NCBI GenBank assembly: GCA_958408685.1
Contig: CATYLC010000022.1
Span: 1 to 35,848, forward strand
Direction: 5' to 3'
Origin: an uncultured Collinsella sp.
GTDB taxonomy: Bacteria; Actinomycetota; Coriobacteriia; Coriobacteriales; Coriobacteriaceae
Length of the DNA: 35,848 nt
Shown: positions 17,039 through 24,725 of the stretch, in pieces
Numbering within the stretch: position 1 is the first letter of the stretch
Layout: each line of letters begins with the position of its first letter
Made by a program: the position numbers and the translations under genes
Notes under the pieces: generated by a model
What the model was told of the DNA's origin: nothing
Seen by the model: only the letters and a program-made list of their open reading frames with translations
The model's database searches: none

Positions 17039-17773
17039 CTACCTTCCCGCCGCCTTCAGCTTCAGCAGCAGGTCGCCCAGCTCGGGGCACTTGCTAGAAA
17101 GGCGCGTCTGAGCTCGCTCGCCCATCCCCCACCGCTGGCGGACTTCCTGGGCGCGCGGGCTCACGCGGTAGTCCCCGTCCATCACCTGCTTGAGCAGCTT
17201 GGCGGTCACGCGCGCATCGGCAAGGGCGCTGTGGGCGTGACCCGTCGACTCGTCGGACTCGATGCCAAACCACGTCGCCGCGTCACTCAAAGAGACGCAC
17301 CCGTGGCTGCCCACGTCCATGATCGAGGTGTAAAACGCCTGCAGGTCGGCCCAATCCGTAGGAAATGCGGAAAGATCGATGTGCTTTGCCTGGCACTCGG
17401 TCAAAAGCTGTCGACGGTCTGCCCCGCTCCAGCAAACTACCTGTGCGGAGTAGCGACCGATCCAATCGCTGAGCCTTTTGATTACCATGTAGAGCGGATC
17501 GGCCATCGCAGTGTCCACGGCCGATATCCCCGTAAGCTCGCGGACGGAAAACGCAACGCCTTCGGTAAATTCCGTCTGCACAAACTGCGAGAACTCGCCC
17601 ATAACGTTGCCGTGGTAATCGAGCTTGACGGCGCCGACCTCGATAATCTCATTACGCAGCCCACGTCGCTGGCGCTGCTTTGGCACCGGCGCAAACTCAA
17701 AGTCCAGCACAATCTGGCGCGCAAAGTTCGTCGTATCGATAGCCGAGATACACGGCGTCTTTTCAGCTGACAC
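17039..17773 (-). CDS. DEDDh-family 3'-5' exonuclease
   Basis: 244 residues of the DnaQ/ERI-1-like exonuclease superfamily. Exo I is LDFEF (D24, E26), followed by NEIIEVGAVKL. Exo II is around WSGADRRQL (D119). Exo III is HAHSALADARV (H181 and D186, the H-x4-D spacing of the DEDDh type). The start is a GTG at 17773 with GGAGAAAGG upstream. The C-terminal 40 residues (KCPELGDLLLKLKAAG) form a helix outside the core. It is the first gene of a minus-strand unit with the small protein and the large unknown protein. It could act on RNA or DNA ends; the context favours a phage-defence or nucleic-acid turnover role, but this is inference. Confidence 0.85.
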   Translation of the reverse strand: MSAEKTPCISAIDTTNFARQIVLDFEFAPVPKQRQRRGLRNEIIEVGAVKLDYHGNVMGEFSQFVQTEFTEGVAFSVRELTGISAVDTAMADPLYMVIKRLSDWIGRYSAQVVCWSGADRRQLLTECQAKHIDLSAFPTDWADLQAFYTSIMDVGSHGCVSLSDAATWFGIESDESTGHAHSALADARVTAKLLKQVMDGDYRVSPRAQEVRQRWGMGERAQTRLSSKCPELGDLLLKLKAAGR

Positions 17774-17944
17774 GGTTAGGGCCTTTCTCCGTCAACTGCC
17801 GCTTGCTACATAGGCGGCTACATTGCCGTAAGGATAGGCGCCCGTGCGGACATGAAAGCGGGGCGCAATACCATGCGCTGGTCGCACGCCATGCAGACGG
17901 CCCCAAGAGAATCGCCCGCTCTATTCAAATGCATGAAAAAGATT

Positions 17945-17983
17945 TGGGCCCGGTGACTTGAATCAGCGGTCATCCCGGGCCCA
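17945..17983 (-). terminator. Rho-independent terminator
   Basis: TGGGCCCGG (17945-17953) pairs with CCGGGCCCA (17975-17983), with an inner TGAC/GTCA pairing. Read on the minus strand, the stem is followed by AAATCTTTTTC. It lies directly after a short frame ending at 17984 and separates the ATPase at 18229-19524 from the exonuclease unit. Confidence 0.7.
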
Positions 17984-18073
17984 TCAGAGCTCGTAGAGCT
18001 CTTGGTTGCTTTGGTCTCGCTCTTCACGGCGCTTATCGAACTTTCCGAGGCACTCAAGCAGCATTCGAAGCAT
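17984..18073 (-). CDS. Possible 29-residue peptide or 3' remnant before a terminator
   Basis: A short minus-strand frame, beginning MLRMLLECLGKFDKRR and ending QELYEL, is amphipathic and very protein-like. Its stop abuts a good terminator (17945-17983). No clear ribosome-binding site precedes the ATG, and the frame has a stop about 18 bases further upstream. It may be a small gene or the surviving C-terminus of a deleted one. The rest of the 17774-18228 gap shows no gene. Confidence 0.3.
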   Translation of the reverse strand: MLRMLLECLGKFDKRREERDQSNQELYEL

Positions 18074-18228
18074 AACAAGTCGCTGCCATTAAGGCACTGA
18101 CCTCTTGACCAAGCAACAGCGCTGCCCAGCTATCACCCTTGGGCTGCCGTCAACTTTATTCTATCCGCGAGCATCTGGTTTACCAAATGGATTTTCGGTA
18201 AAGGAAGCACGGCACGCCCGCAAAACCA

Positions 18229-19524
18229 CTACGCCCCAAGTGCCGCCATGGGAATCACCGCCACGCCGTCGTCGCGTGTGTAGGCAATACTCCCCTTTCC
18301 AACCACGACCGCCAAAAACGCCGGCGCGGCATTCTGGGCGGCAGGATTGGAGAGCACTTTCCTCTTCAGCGCCTTGAGATTTCTCGCTCCATCGTCTGCT
18401 TTCGCATCACTCAGCTTGACCTCGATGGCTCCCCAGCGCCCGTCGTGCTCAACGATCAGATCGACCTCAAGGCCCTTCTCATCTCGGAAATAATGGACAC
18501 TGTTGTCGACACCGCCGTAGGTGGAAAGGAACACGCGCACGTCGCGCAGGACGAGATTCTCAAAGAGCATCCCCAGCGTTTGCATATCGCCAAGCAGCCG
18601 CTCAGGGGTAGCCCCCAGCAACGCCGCCGCAAGTGACGGGTCACAGAAGTAGCGCTTGGGGCGCACGCGAACGCGGGCCTTCGAACGCATGGGCGGCTCC
18701 CATCCGCACAGGTCCTCGGTCAGCTTGAGCCTGTTGAAGAGGTCCAAGTACGCAGCGATGGTCCTCTCGTCGGGGCCCGCCTCACCGTACGAGGCGTCCT
18801 TTACGAGCGTCTTGTACGTGACAGCCTGGCTCTCGTTCATGGCAAGAGCTCGCAAAAGGCCGTGTGCAAGCTCGGGCGACATGCCCTCGTCCAGCACGTT
18901 GACGTCGAGCACCGAGTGCACGTACTGGCTTGCCGTCTCTCGCGCAAGATCTTCCGAAAGCCCAAGATTTGCAGGCCAACCGCCCCTGCAGCACCAGCGG
19001 GCGACGTCATCCACCGTGCTCTCGCGACGCTGAGGGGCAAAATCCTCGCCCTTAAAGAGGCTTGCCAGTGACACGAGCGGCTCGCCGTCGCCCGACTCAC
19101 ACAGGGCCATGGGGCGCATTGACAGACGGGCGATCCTACCCGTGCCGGAATGACGAACATGGCTGCGCTCCTCGCTTTTGAGCGCGGTCGAGCCCGTGAG
19201 CAAAAGTGTCCCCCGTTCGTTGCCGCTCGCGTCCACGAAACGCCGGGCGGCATCCCAAACCTCGGGCACCTCCTGCCATTCATCGACCAGGTGTGGCGCA
19301 TCGCCGATGAGCGCCAGGCTTGGGTCGACCTCTGCCGCCGCACGCTGCGCAGGCTCATCGAGCCTGGAGACGCTCGCCGAGCGAGAGAGCGCCGTCCAGG
19401 TCTTGCCGCACCATTTGGGGCCGTTGATCTCCACACAGCCAAACGCCCGCATAAGGGTGTCGAGGCGCTCCTCTATGAGCCGGGGCCTATATCCCTTTTG
19501 GGTCAATCTCTTTGGTGCATCCAT
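18229..19524 (-). CDS. AAA_14/DUF4143 ATPase with PDDEXK-like C-terminus
   Basis: 431 residues. Walker A is INGPKWCGKT (33-42) and Walker B is PHLVDEWQEVP (D81, E82). LLLTGST (sensor 1) and a GGWPANLGL region follow. The C-terminal DUF4143 part ends in a PDDEXK-like set, GLEVDLIVEHDG and WGAIEVKLS (D355, E368, K370). This widespread family of predicted ATPase-nucleases has no settled function; members are typical of horizontally moved DNA. Upstream of the ATG lies an array of five motifs spaced exactly 23 bp. It is followed downstream by a terminator and preceded by another ATPase of a different family on the same strand. Confidence 0.87.
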   Translation of the reverse strand: MDAPKRLTQKGYRPRLIEERLDTLMRAFGCVEINGPKWCGKTWTALSRSASVSRLDEPAQRAAAEVDPSLALIGDAPHLVDEWQEVPEVWDAARRFVDASGNERGTLLLTGSTALKSEERSHVRHSGTGRIARLSMRPMALCESGDGEPLVSLASLFKGEDFAPQRRESTVDDVARWCCRGGWPANLGLSEDLARETASQYVHSVLDVNVLDEGMSPELAHGLLRALAMNESQAVTYKTLVKDASYGEAGPDERTIAAYLDLFNRLKLTEDLCGWEPPMRSKARVRVRPKRYFCDPSLAAALLGATPERLLGDMQTLGMLFENLVLRDVRVFLSTYGGVDNSVHYFRDEKGLEVDLIVEHDGRWGAIEVKLSDAKADDGARNLKALKRKVLSNPAAQNAAPAFLAVVVGKGSIAYTRDDGVAVIPMAALGA

Positions 19525-19553
19525 AGACGGCCGTCCCTCTCTATCACGCGATA

Positions 19554-19661
19554 TGCGAAATTACGCCATTCTCAATGCTGATTTTACGCTACTTTCAATG
19601 TAATTTTTACGCCATGACAGATGTAGTTTTTACGCCATTTTCATTGAAGGTTTTACGCTTG
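19554..19661. repeat. Five iterons with an exact 23-bp period upstream of the DUF4143 ATPase
   Basis: TACGC occurs at 19562, 19585, 19608, 19631 and 19654, so the step is 23 bp every time. In gene orientation each unit starts GCGTAA(A/T)(A/T), and most continue with a TCAATG/CATTGA-like element. The array begins about 38 bp upstream of the ATPase ATG and fills most of the gap before the next ATPase stop at 19710. The regular spacing, about 2.2 helical turns, suggests a protein-binding array. Confidence 0.85.
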
Positions 19662-19709
19662 GCATCCTTAGCGCGACCCATTCCGAGCATCACATCAGAG
19701 CGTGCTTGG

Positions 19710-21101
19710 TTATCTCCGCTCGCACATCTCGGCAAACGAAATCAGCTTGGCATCTCCCCTGCTCGCCGCAGCTTCCTGACATCCTTGCGTAAAGCCTCGC
19801 TTCGAGAAGATCGCATAGCTTTTGTGCTGCCGCCTAAAGAGCTCGCTTCGATGCACGAGCTTTTGCAGCACGTCTTCGCCCACCGGTTCATTGCGCCATT
19901 TGCATTCCGCAAACAGCGCAGTGCCCTCGCCATCGTCAACAATCAAGTCGATTTCTTCCTGCGTATGCGTGCGATTATCCGTCCCCCACCAGCGCCCAAC
20001 GCTTGCCGGAACCACATCAAGCTGGCCCGCCCGCGCGAGTTCGTACACGTATTGTCTGCATATAAGCTCAAAGACCGTACCCATGTAATCCGATACGTGC
20101 GGCTCAATGCGCTCATACGCCATCTCGGCCATATCGTTTTGAATCAGCCCGATGTTCTGCGGAACAAACTTGTACCAGAACCTAAACATCTGATCGCTCA
20201 GCAGATACACGGCTCGCTTATTGCTCGTCTCGTTTAGGGGCAGCTCGCGCTCGACAATCCCAAGCGACGCCAGCTTATCCACATAGCTCTTTACGTTGCT
20301 CGCAGGGATTCCCGTAGAGCTCGCAATCTCCGAGATCTTCGAGCGCCCCTGGGCAATTGCTTGCACGATCGCATCATATTGCTCGGGATTGCGGCACTCC
20401 TGCAATAGCAGGTTACTCGGCTCCTCAAAGAGATAGCCCGTAGGAGTTAGAAAAAGACGTTTGATGTTGTCCTTGAGCGGTGCGGCAGGATCGACTTTCT
20501 CGATATATGCAGGAATGCCACCTGTCATGCCATAGCAAACTGCAGCGTCTTCGCGACCCATGCTCTGCCACAACCCGAGGGTCGTCGTAAAATCGAGCGG
20601 CATGATCTTAAACTGGGCCGTACGCCTACCGTATAGTGGGCTCTCGTAGCCCAACACCTGTTCCTCCATAAACGAAAGAGACGAGCCGCATAGGATCAGC
20701 ATTAGCCTGGTCTCTTTGTATAAGTGGTCGATCTTGTCTTGCAGCAACGAGCTGATCTCGGGATTCGATTGGGCGAGATAGGGATACTCGTCAATCACGA
20801 CAATCAAACGCTCCGTTCGAGCCATGGTGACCAATGCATCGAACGCCTCGTCAAAACTACGAAACGACACGCCTGCAGCACCAACCGAGCCTGCAAGTAT
20901 CGCCTGGCTAAAGCCGTGCAGGTTTGCCTCCGCATTGGTACGACGAGCTTGAAAGTAAATAGCCTTCTTGCCTTGGATGAACTCTGTGATAAGGCGCGTT
21001 TTACCCACACGACGGCGGCCGTAAATCACAGGCATCTCAAAGGAGTCCGTGCCATACAGTCGATTGAGCTCGGACATTTCCGCTGTTCTTCCGACAAACA
21101 T
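19710..21101 (-). CDS. Archaeal-type ATPase (ATPase_2/DUF234 family)
   Basis: 463 residues from the ATG at 21101, preceded by AAGGAAGGA; the long in-frame extension upstream runs through repeats and is not coding. Walker A is IYGRRRVGKTRL (26-37) and Walker B is LIVVIDEYPYL (D104, E105). A winged-helix-like middle (SKISEIASSTGIPASNVKSY) precedes a C-terminal DUF234 PDDEXK-like region, EEIDLIVDDGEGTALFAECKW split as D385 and E399/K401. The family is common in anaerobes and is often on mobile islands; its function is unknown. A perfect 21-bp inverted repeat lies between the RBS and the upstream repeats. Confidence 0.87.
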   Translation of the reverse strand: MFVGRTAEMSELNRLYGTDSFEMPVIYGRRRVGKTRLITEFIQGKKAIYFQARRTNAEANLHGFSQAILAGSVGAAGVSFRSFDEAFDALVTMARTERLIVVIDEYPYLAQSNPEISSLLQDKIDHLYKETRLMLILCGSSLSFMEEQVLGYESPLYGRRTAQFKIMPLDFTTTLGLWQSMGREDAAVCYGMTGGIPAYIEKVDPAAPLKDNIKRLFLTPTGYLFEEPSNLLLQECRNPEQYDAIVQAIAQGRSKISEIASSTGIPASNVKSYVDKLASLGIVERELPLNETSNKRAVYLLSDQMFRFWYKFVPQNIGLIQNDMAEMAYERIEPHVSDYMGTVFELICRQYVYELARAGQLDVVPASVGRWWGTDNRTHTQEEIDLIVDDGEGTALFAECKWRNEPVGEDVLQKLVHRSELFRRQHKSYAIFSKRGFTQGCQEAAASRGDAKLISFAEMCERR

Positions 21102-21119
21102 AGACCATCCTTCCTTTAC

Positions 21120-21167
21120 GTTATAGCTAGCTATATTATACCTTCCTATAATATAGCTAGCTATAAC
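21120..21167. promoter_or_regulatory. Perfect 48-bp palindrome at the ATPase promoter
   Basis: Arms of 21 bp (21120-21140 and 21147-21167) are exact reverse complements around CCTTCC. Each arm contains TAGCTAGCTA and ends in TATTATA/TATAATA towards the centre, so -10-like boxes are embedded. It starts 19 bp upstream of the ATPase ATG, which suits an operator for strict autorepression or a structured leader. Confidence 0.75.
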
Positions 21168-21226
21168 GTAATTCGACAAGCGGCGCACACGAAAGGGGCG
21201 GTACACCACCGCACGTGGACCGTTCC

Positions 21227-21334
21227 GGAAAATGCATCCCGTTCTGGAGCCAAAAACTGGGCCGTAGTTTCCGCCAAGCATCCCATCCGGAAAGCGTGTC
21301 CCGTTCTGAGCGCCAAATCCGGGACGCAGTTTCC
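21227..21334. repeat. Two tandem copies of a 46-bp palindromic repeat
   Basis: Units at 21227-21272 and 21289-21334 are 46 bp each with a 62-bp period. Both begin GGAAA, share TCCCGTTCTG and GCCAAA, and end AGTTTCC. Within each unit the ends are imperfect inverted repeats (GGAAA..TCCCG with CGGGACGCAGTTTCC). They lie between the ATPase promoter and the 3' end of xdhD, with no gene in this gap. Confidence 0.75.
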
Positions 21335-21444
21335 ACTCCAAACAAAGGGCCCCGGCTCGCGATGGAGCTGGGGCCAGAGGCGCAGCATATGCAGTTGATG
21401 TTGAGCGCGGACGGCCCATCAGTAATGACTGTCCGCACCCTACC

Positions 21445-24222
21445 CTACCCGCGGTTGCGGACGCGGCTGTATGGCGTATCCACCATGGGCAGATCGGGAC
21501 GCAGCTTGCCGTCAAATGCGCGATAGGCGTTCTGTACGGCGGGCGCCGTGGGAATCGTTGCGATCTCACCGATGCCCTTGCCGCCGTATGCCACGGGCAA
21601 CAGCTCGTCCTTCTCCACGTAGATGGCGTGGATATTCGGAATCTCGGGCGCACGGAACAGCCCGAGCGTACCGTACCTTGCCTGGGGTACGCAGTCCTTG
21701 AGCGGCCAGTCCTCGGTAAGCGCATAGCCCATACCCATGAGCACGCCGCCTTCGATCTGACCCTGGATGGAGATGGGGTTGACCACCTTGCCGGAATCGT
21801 GCGCGGCATAGACCTCGCTCACGCGGCCGTCATCATCCAGAATGACCACATGCGTGGCAAACCCGTAGCAGATGTGGCTCTTGGGGTTGGGAACGTCGGC
21901 GCCCAGCTTGTCGGTCGGCTCCAGGTACACGTAGCCAAACTCGCATCCCTCGAGCGCCTTGATGGCAGCCGCGGGATCCTGAGGATGCATACCCTGGCCG
22001 GCGACGAGCTCCTGCGTGCGCAGCTGATAGGCGCGACCGTCGTCGTACTCAATCTTGACGCCGTCGCCATGCGCGCTCACGGGAGTATCGGGTGCGGGCT
22101 TGCCGGCCTCGATGTCAAGCATGGCATCGCGCAGCAGGAAGGCGGCACCGCGCACGGCCTCGCCGGTCACGACCGTCTGACGCGAGCCAGACGTGGTGCC
22201 GGAGTCGGGAGCGTTCTCGGTGGAGCACTCGCCATTGGCAATGCAGCTCAGCGGCAGACCGCAGGCCTCGGCAACGTCCTGCAAAAAGACCGTGTTGCAG
22301 CCCTGGCCGATGTCGGACGTGGCGGCGTAGACCACGGCGCGGCCATCCTCGACGCGGATCTTGCAGCGGCCGGCATCGGGCAGGCCCACGCCCACGCCGG
22401 CGTTCTTCATGGCGCAGGCGATACCGGCGTGTCCGGGATGCGCGTAGTAGGCATCCTTGACCTCGAGCAGTGTCTCCTTAAGCGCCGTGGAACAGTCGGC
22501 AATTTGGCCGTTGGGCAAAACCTCGCCCGGCTCGATAGCGTTTCGGTAACGAATCTCCCACGGATCCAGGCCGACCTTTTCTGCCAGCAGGTCGATCAGG
22601 CTCTCGAGCGCAAACTCGGACTGGCAAACGCCAAAGCCTCGGTACGCGCCGGCGGGCGGGTTGTTGGTGTAGTAGCCAAAACCGCGAATGTCGGTGTTCT
22701 GGTACTTGTAGGGGCCGACGGCATGCGTGCAGGCGCGCTCGAGCACCGGGCCGCACAGCGACGCGTAGGCGCCGGTGTCAAAGTTGATCTCGCAGTCCAG
22801 ACCGGTAAAGTTGCCCTCGGCGTCGCAACCCAGCGTAAAGGTGCCGTCCATGGCGTGACGCTTGGGATGGAAAGCGAGCGACTCGGCACGCGTGAGCTTA
22901 CACTTCACAGGACGCTGGAACTTATATGCGGCGAGCGCGGCCAAGTGCTGGATGGACACGTCCTCCTTGCCGCCAAAGCCGCCACCCACGAGCATGGTCT
23001 CGACGACCACGCGCTCGGGCTCGCTATCCCAGCCAAACATGTGAGCGCACTCTTTGCGCGTGTCGTAGGCGCCCTGGTCGGTCGACTGCACCTTGACGCC
23101 ATTCTTGTACGGGAAGGCAACGGCGCACTCGGGCTCCAAGAAGGCATGCTCGGTAAAGGGCGTGGTAAAGCGCTGCGTCACGGTAAACGCGCTCTCTGCC
23201 AGCGCCTTGGCGGCGTCACCGCGCGTCACGTGACGGCTCTGGCACACGTTGTCCTTGAGCTCCACCGTGTTGCCAAAGGCAAAGAAGCTGTCGTGCAGGC
23301 GCGGGGCGTCGGCAGACCTGGCCTCGGCGATGTTGCGCACGGGCTCCAGCGGCTCGTAATCAATCTTTACGAGCTTCTTGGCCTTCTCGAGCGTCGCCTC
23401 GTCCTCGGCAACCACCAGCACGATGGCATCGCCCACGCAGCGGGTGATGTCGCCCTGGGCGATCATGACGTCCCAGTCCTGGATAAGGTGGCCGACCTGG
23501 TTGACCGGCACGTCCTCGGCGCGCAGGATGCCAACCACACCGGGTAGGGCCTCGGCCTTGGAGGTATCGATGGAGAGCACGCGGGCACGCGGATACTTGG
23601 AGCGCACGGCGCTGGCGTAGGTCAGGCCCGGCTGGTCGATCTCGTCGATGTCGTCGGGGTACTTGCCCTCGCCGAGCACCTTCTTGCGCACGTCAATACG
23701 GAAGGCGCGCTTGCCCACGCCGTAGTCGTCGCCGCGCTCCAGATCCTCGTCGATCTGCTTTTCGCCGCGGAGCACCGCAGCGGCCAGCGCAATGCCCTCG
23801 ATAATCTTTTTGTAGCCGGTGCAGCGGCAAACATTGCCGCGGATGGCGTACTTGATCTGCTCCTCGGTAGGCTCGGGATCCTCGGCGATGAGCGCTGCAC
23901 CCGCCATGACCATACCGGGGATACAAAAGCCGCACTGCACGGCGCCCACGGCGCCAAAGGCGTACACAAAGGCCTCGCGCACGTTCTCGGGCAGGCCCTC
24001 GACAGTCACGATGTCGCGGCCGGCGGCAAGGGCGGTGGTCAGCACGCACGCCTTGACGGCCGCACCGTCCACATGGATGGTGCAGGTGCCGCAGGCGCCC
24101 TCGGAGCAGCCGTCCTTGGCGGAGTGAATGTGCAGGTCGTCGCGCAGATAGCGCAGCAGCGGTTTGTTTTGGGTCGTCGTGTGCTCGACGCCGTTAACGG
24201 TAAAAGTGAATTCCTGTGCCAT
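21445..24222 (-). CDS. xdhD: XdhD-type fused xanthine dehydrogenase (Fe-S plus Mo-binding domains)
   Basis: 925 residues. The N-terminal ferredoxin-like domain carries the first 2Fe-2S cluster (C39, C44, C47, C59). The CO-dehydrogenase-like second cluster has CGFC (C97, C100) and CRC (C132, C134). The molybdopterin domains follow, with EHAFLEPE, VGGGFGGKED, AGAYRGFGV, DIGQGCN and the catalytic-glutamate region GGKGIGE near the C-terminus. There is no FAD domain, unlike classical xanthine dehydrogenase. The layout matches selenium-dependent xanthine dehydrogenases such as E. coli XdhD. It follows the ferredoxin gene by 12 bp (AAGGGA upstream). It probably interconverts purines such as hypoxanthine, xanthine and urate with YgfK or the ferredoxin as electron partner. 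Confidence 0.93.
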   Translation of the reverse strand: MAQEFTFTVNGVEHTTTQNKPLLRYLRDDLHIHSAKDGCSEGACGTCTIHVDGAAVKACVLTTALAAGRDIVTVEGLPENVREAFVYAFGAVGAVQCGFCIPGMVMAGAALIAEDPEPTEEQIKYAIRGNVCRCTGYKKIIEGIALAAAVLRGEKQIDEDLERGDDYGVGKRAFRIDVRKKVLGEGKYPDDIDEIDQPGLTYASAVRSKYPRARVLSIDTSKAEALPGVVGILRAEDVPVNQVGHLIQDWDVMIAQGDITRCVGDAIVLVVAEDEATLEKAKKLVKIDYEPLEPVRNIAEARSADAPRLHDSFFAFGNTVELKDNVCQSRHVTRGDAAKALAESAFTVTQRFTTPFTEHAFLEPECAVAFPYKNGVKVQSTDQGAYDTRKECAHMFGWDSEPERVVVETMLVGGGFGGKEDVSIQHLAALAAYKFQRPVKCKLTRAESLAFHPKRHAMDGTFTLGCDAEGNFTGLDCEINFDTGAYASLCGPVLERACTHAVGPYKYQNTDIRGFGYYTNNPPAGAYRGFGVCQSEFALESLIDLLAEKVGLDPWEIRYRNAIEPGEVLPNGQIADCSTALKETLLEVKDAYYAHPGHAGIACAMKNAGVGVGLPDAGRCKIRVEDGRAVVYAATSDIGQGCNTVFLQDVAEACGLPLSCIANGECSTENAPDSGTTSGSRQTVVTGEAVRGAAFLLRDAMLDIEAGKPAPDTPVSAHGDGVKIEYDDGRAYQLRTQELVAGQGMHPQDPAAAIKALEGCEFGYVYLEPTDKLGADVPNPKSHICYGFATHVVILDDDGRVSEVYAAHDSGKVVNPISIQGQIEGGVLMGMGYALTEDWPLKDCVPQARYGTLGLFRAPEIPNIHAIYVEKDELLPVAYGGKGIGEIATIPTAPAVQNAYRAFDGKLRPDLPMVDTPYSRVRNRG

Positions 24223-24234
24223 GGTGATTCCCTT

Positions 24235-24714
24235 CTACACGCCGGCGGCGATACCGGTGCGGTCGTGGATGGCGCCATGCGGGCAGACGACGGCGCACAT
24301 GCCGCACGACAGGCAGTCCGTGCCGTCGATATGGGCGCAGTTGTCCTCGATGCGGATAGCGCCGGCAGGGCACTTTTTGGCGCACATGCCGCAACCGATG
24401 CAGCTGGTGTCGCAGATCTTGCGCGCAATGGCGCCCTTATCGGTGTTGTTGCAGCGCACCAGGATGTTCTGGTAGCCGGGAACGAAGGCAATCACGCGCT
24501 GCGGGCACGCCATGCCGCACAGGCCACAGCCCGTGCACTTGGAGCGGTCCACGCGGGCGATGCCATCGACCAGCGCAATGGCGCCGTGGGGGCAGGCCGT
24601 GACGCAGGCGCCACAGCCAATGCAGCCTTCGCTGCAGCGGGCGTCGCCGCCCGCGGAGGCACAACCGCTTCCGCAGGCAACGTAGGCCACATTATGTTGA
24701 ATGGATTTGGCCAT
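24235..24714 (-). CDS. Ferredoxin with four 4Fe-4S motifs (YgfS-like)
   Basis: 159 residues with four CxxCxxCxxxC motifs: CIGCGACVTACP, CTGCGLCGMACP, CIGCGMCAKKCP and CLSCGMCAVVCP. Further cysteines near the N-terminus (CGSGC and DARC) may bind another cofactor. The protein has no signal peptide and should be a cytoplasmic electron carrier. It sits 11 bases after ygfK and 12 before xdhD in one transcript, so it very likely passes electrons between these two. E. coli has a similar polyferredoxin gene (ygfS) in its purine region, but the symbol is not assigned here because many related polyferredoxins exist. Confidence 0.88.
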   Translation of the reverse strand: MAKSIQHNVAYVACGSGCASAGGDARCSEGCIGCGACVTACPHGAIALVDGIARVDRSKCTGCGLCGMACPQRVIAFVPGYQNILVRCNNTDKGAIARKICDTSCIGCGMCAKKCPAGAIRIEDNCAHIDGTDCLSCGMCAVVCPHGAIHDRTGIAAGV

Positions 24715-24725
24715 AAGAGACTCGC

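Noticed and set aside
17818..18078. 86-residue minus-strand protein
   Set aside because: It is Ser/Lys-rich and low-quality, crosses a terminator hairpin, and competes with a better short frame in the same place.
19554..19661. CRISPR array
   Set aside because: The repeated motif is only about 8-15 bp with degenerate flanks and a 23-bp period, which leaves no room for spacers, and no cas genes are present.
21102..21809. N-terminal extension of the ATPase_2 protein
   Set aside because: The frame runs through the palindrome, tandem repeats and into xdhD antisense; a strong RBS and the family start support the ATG at 21101.
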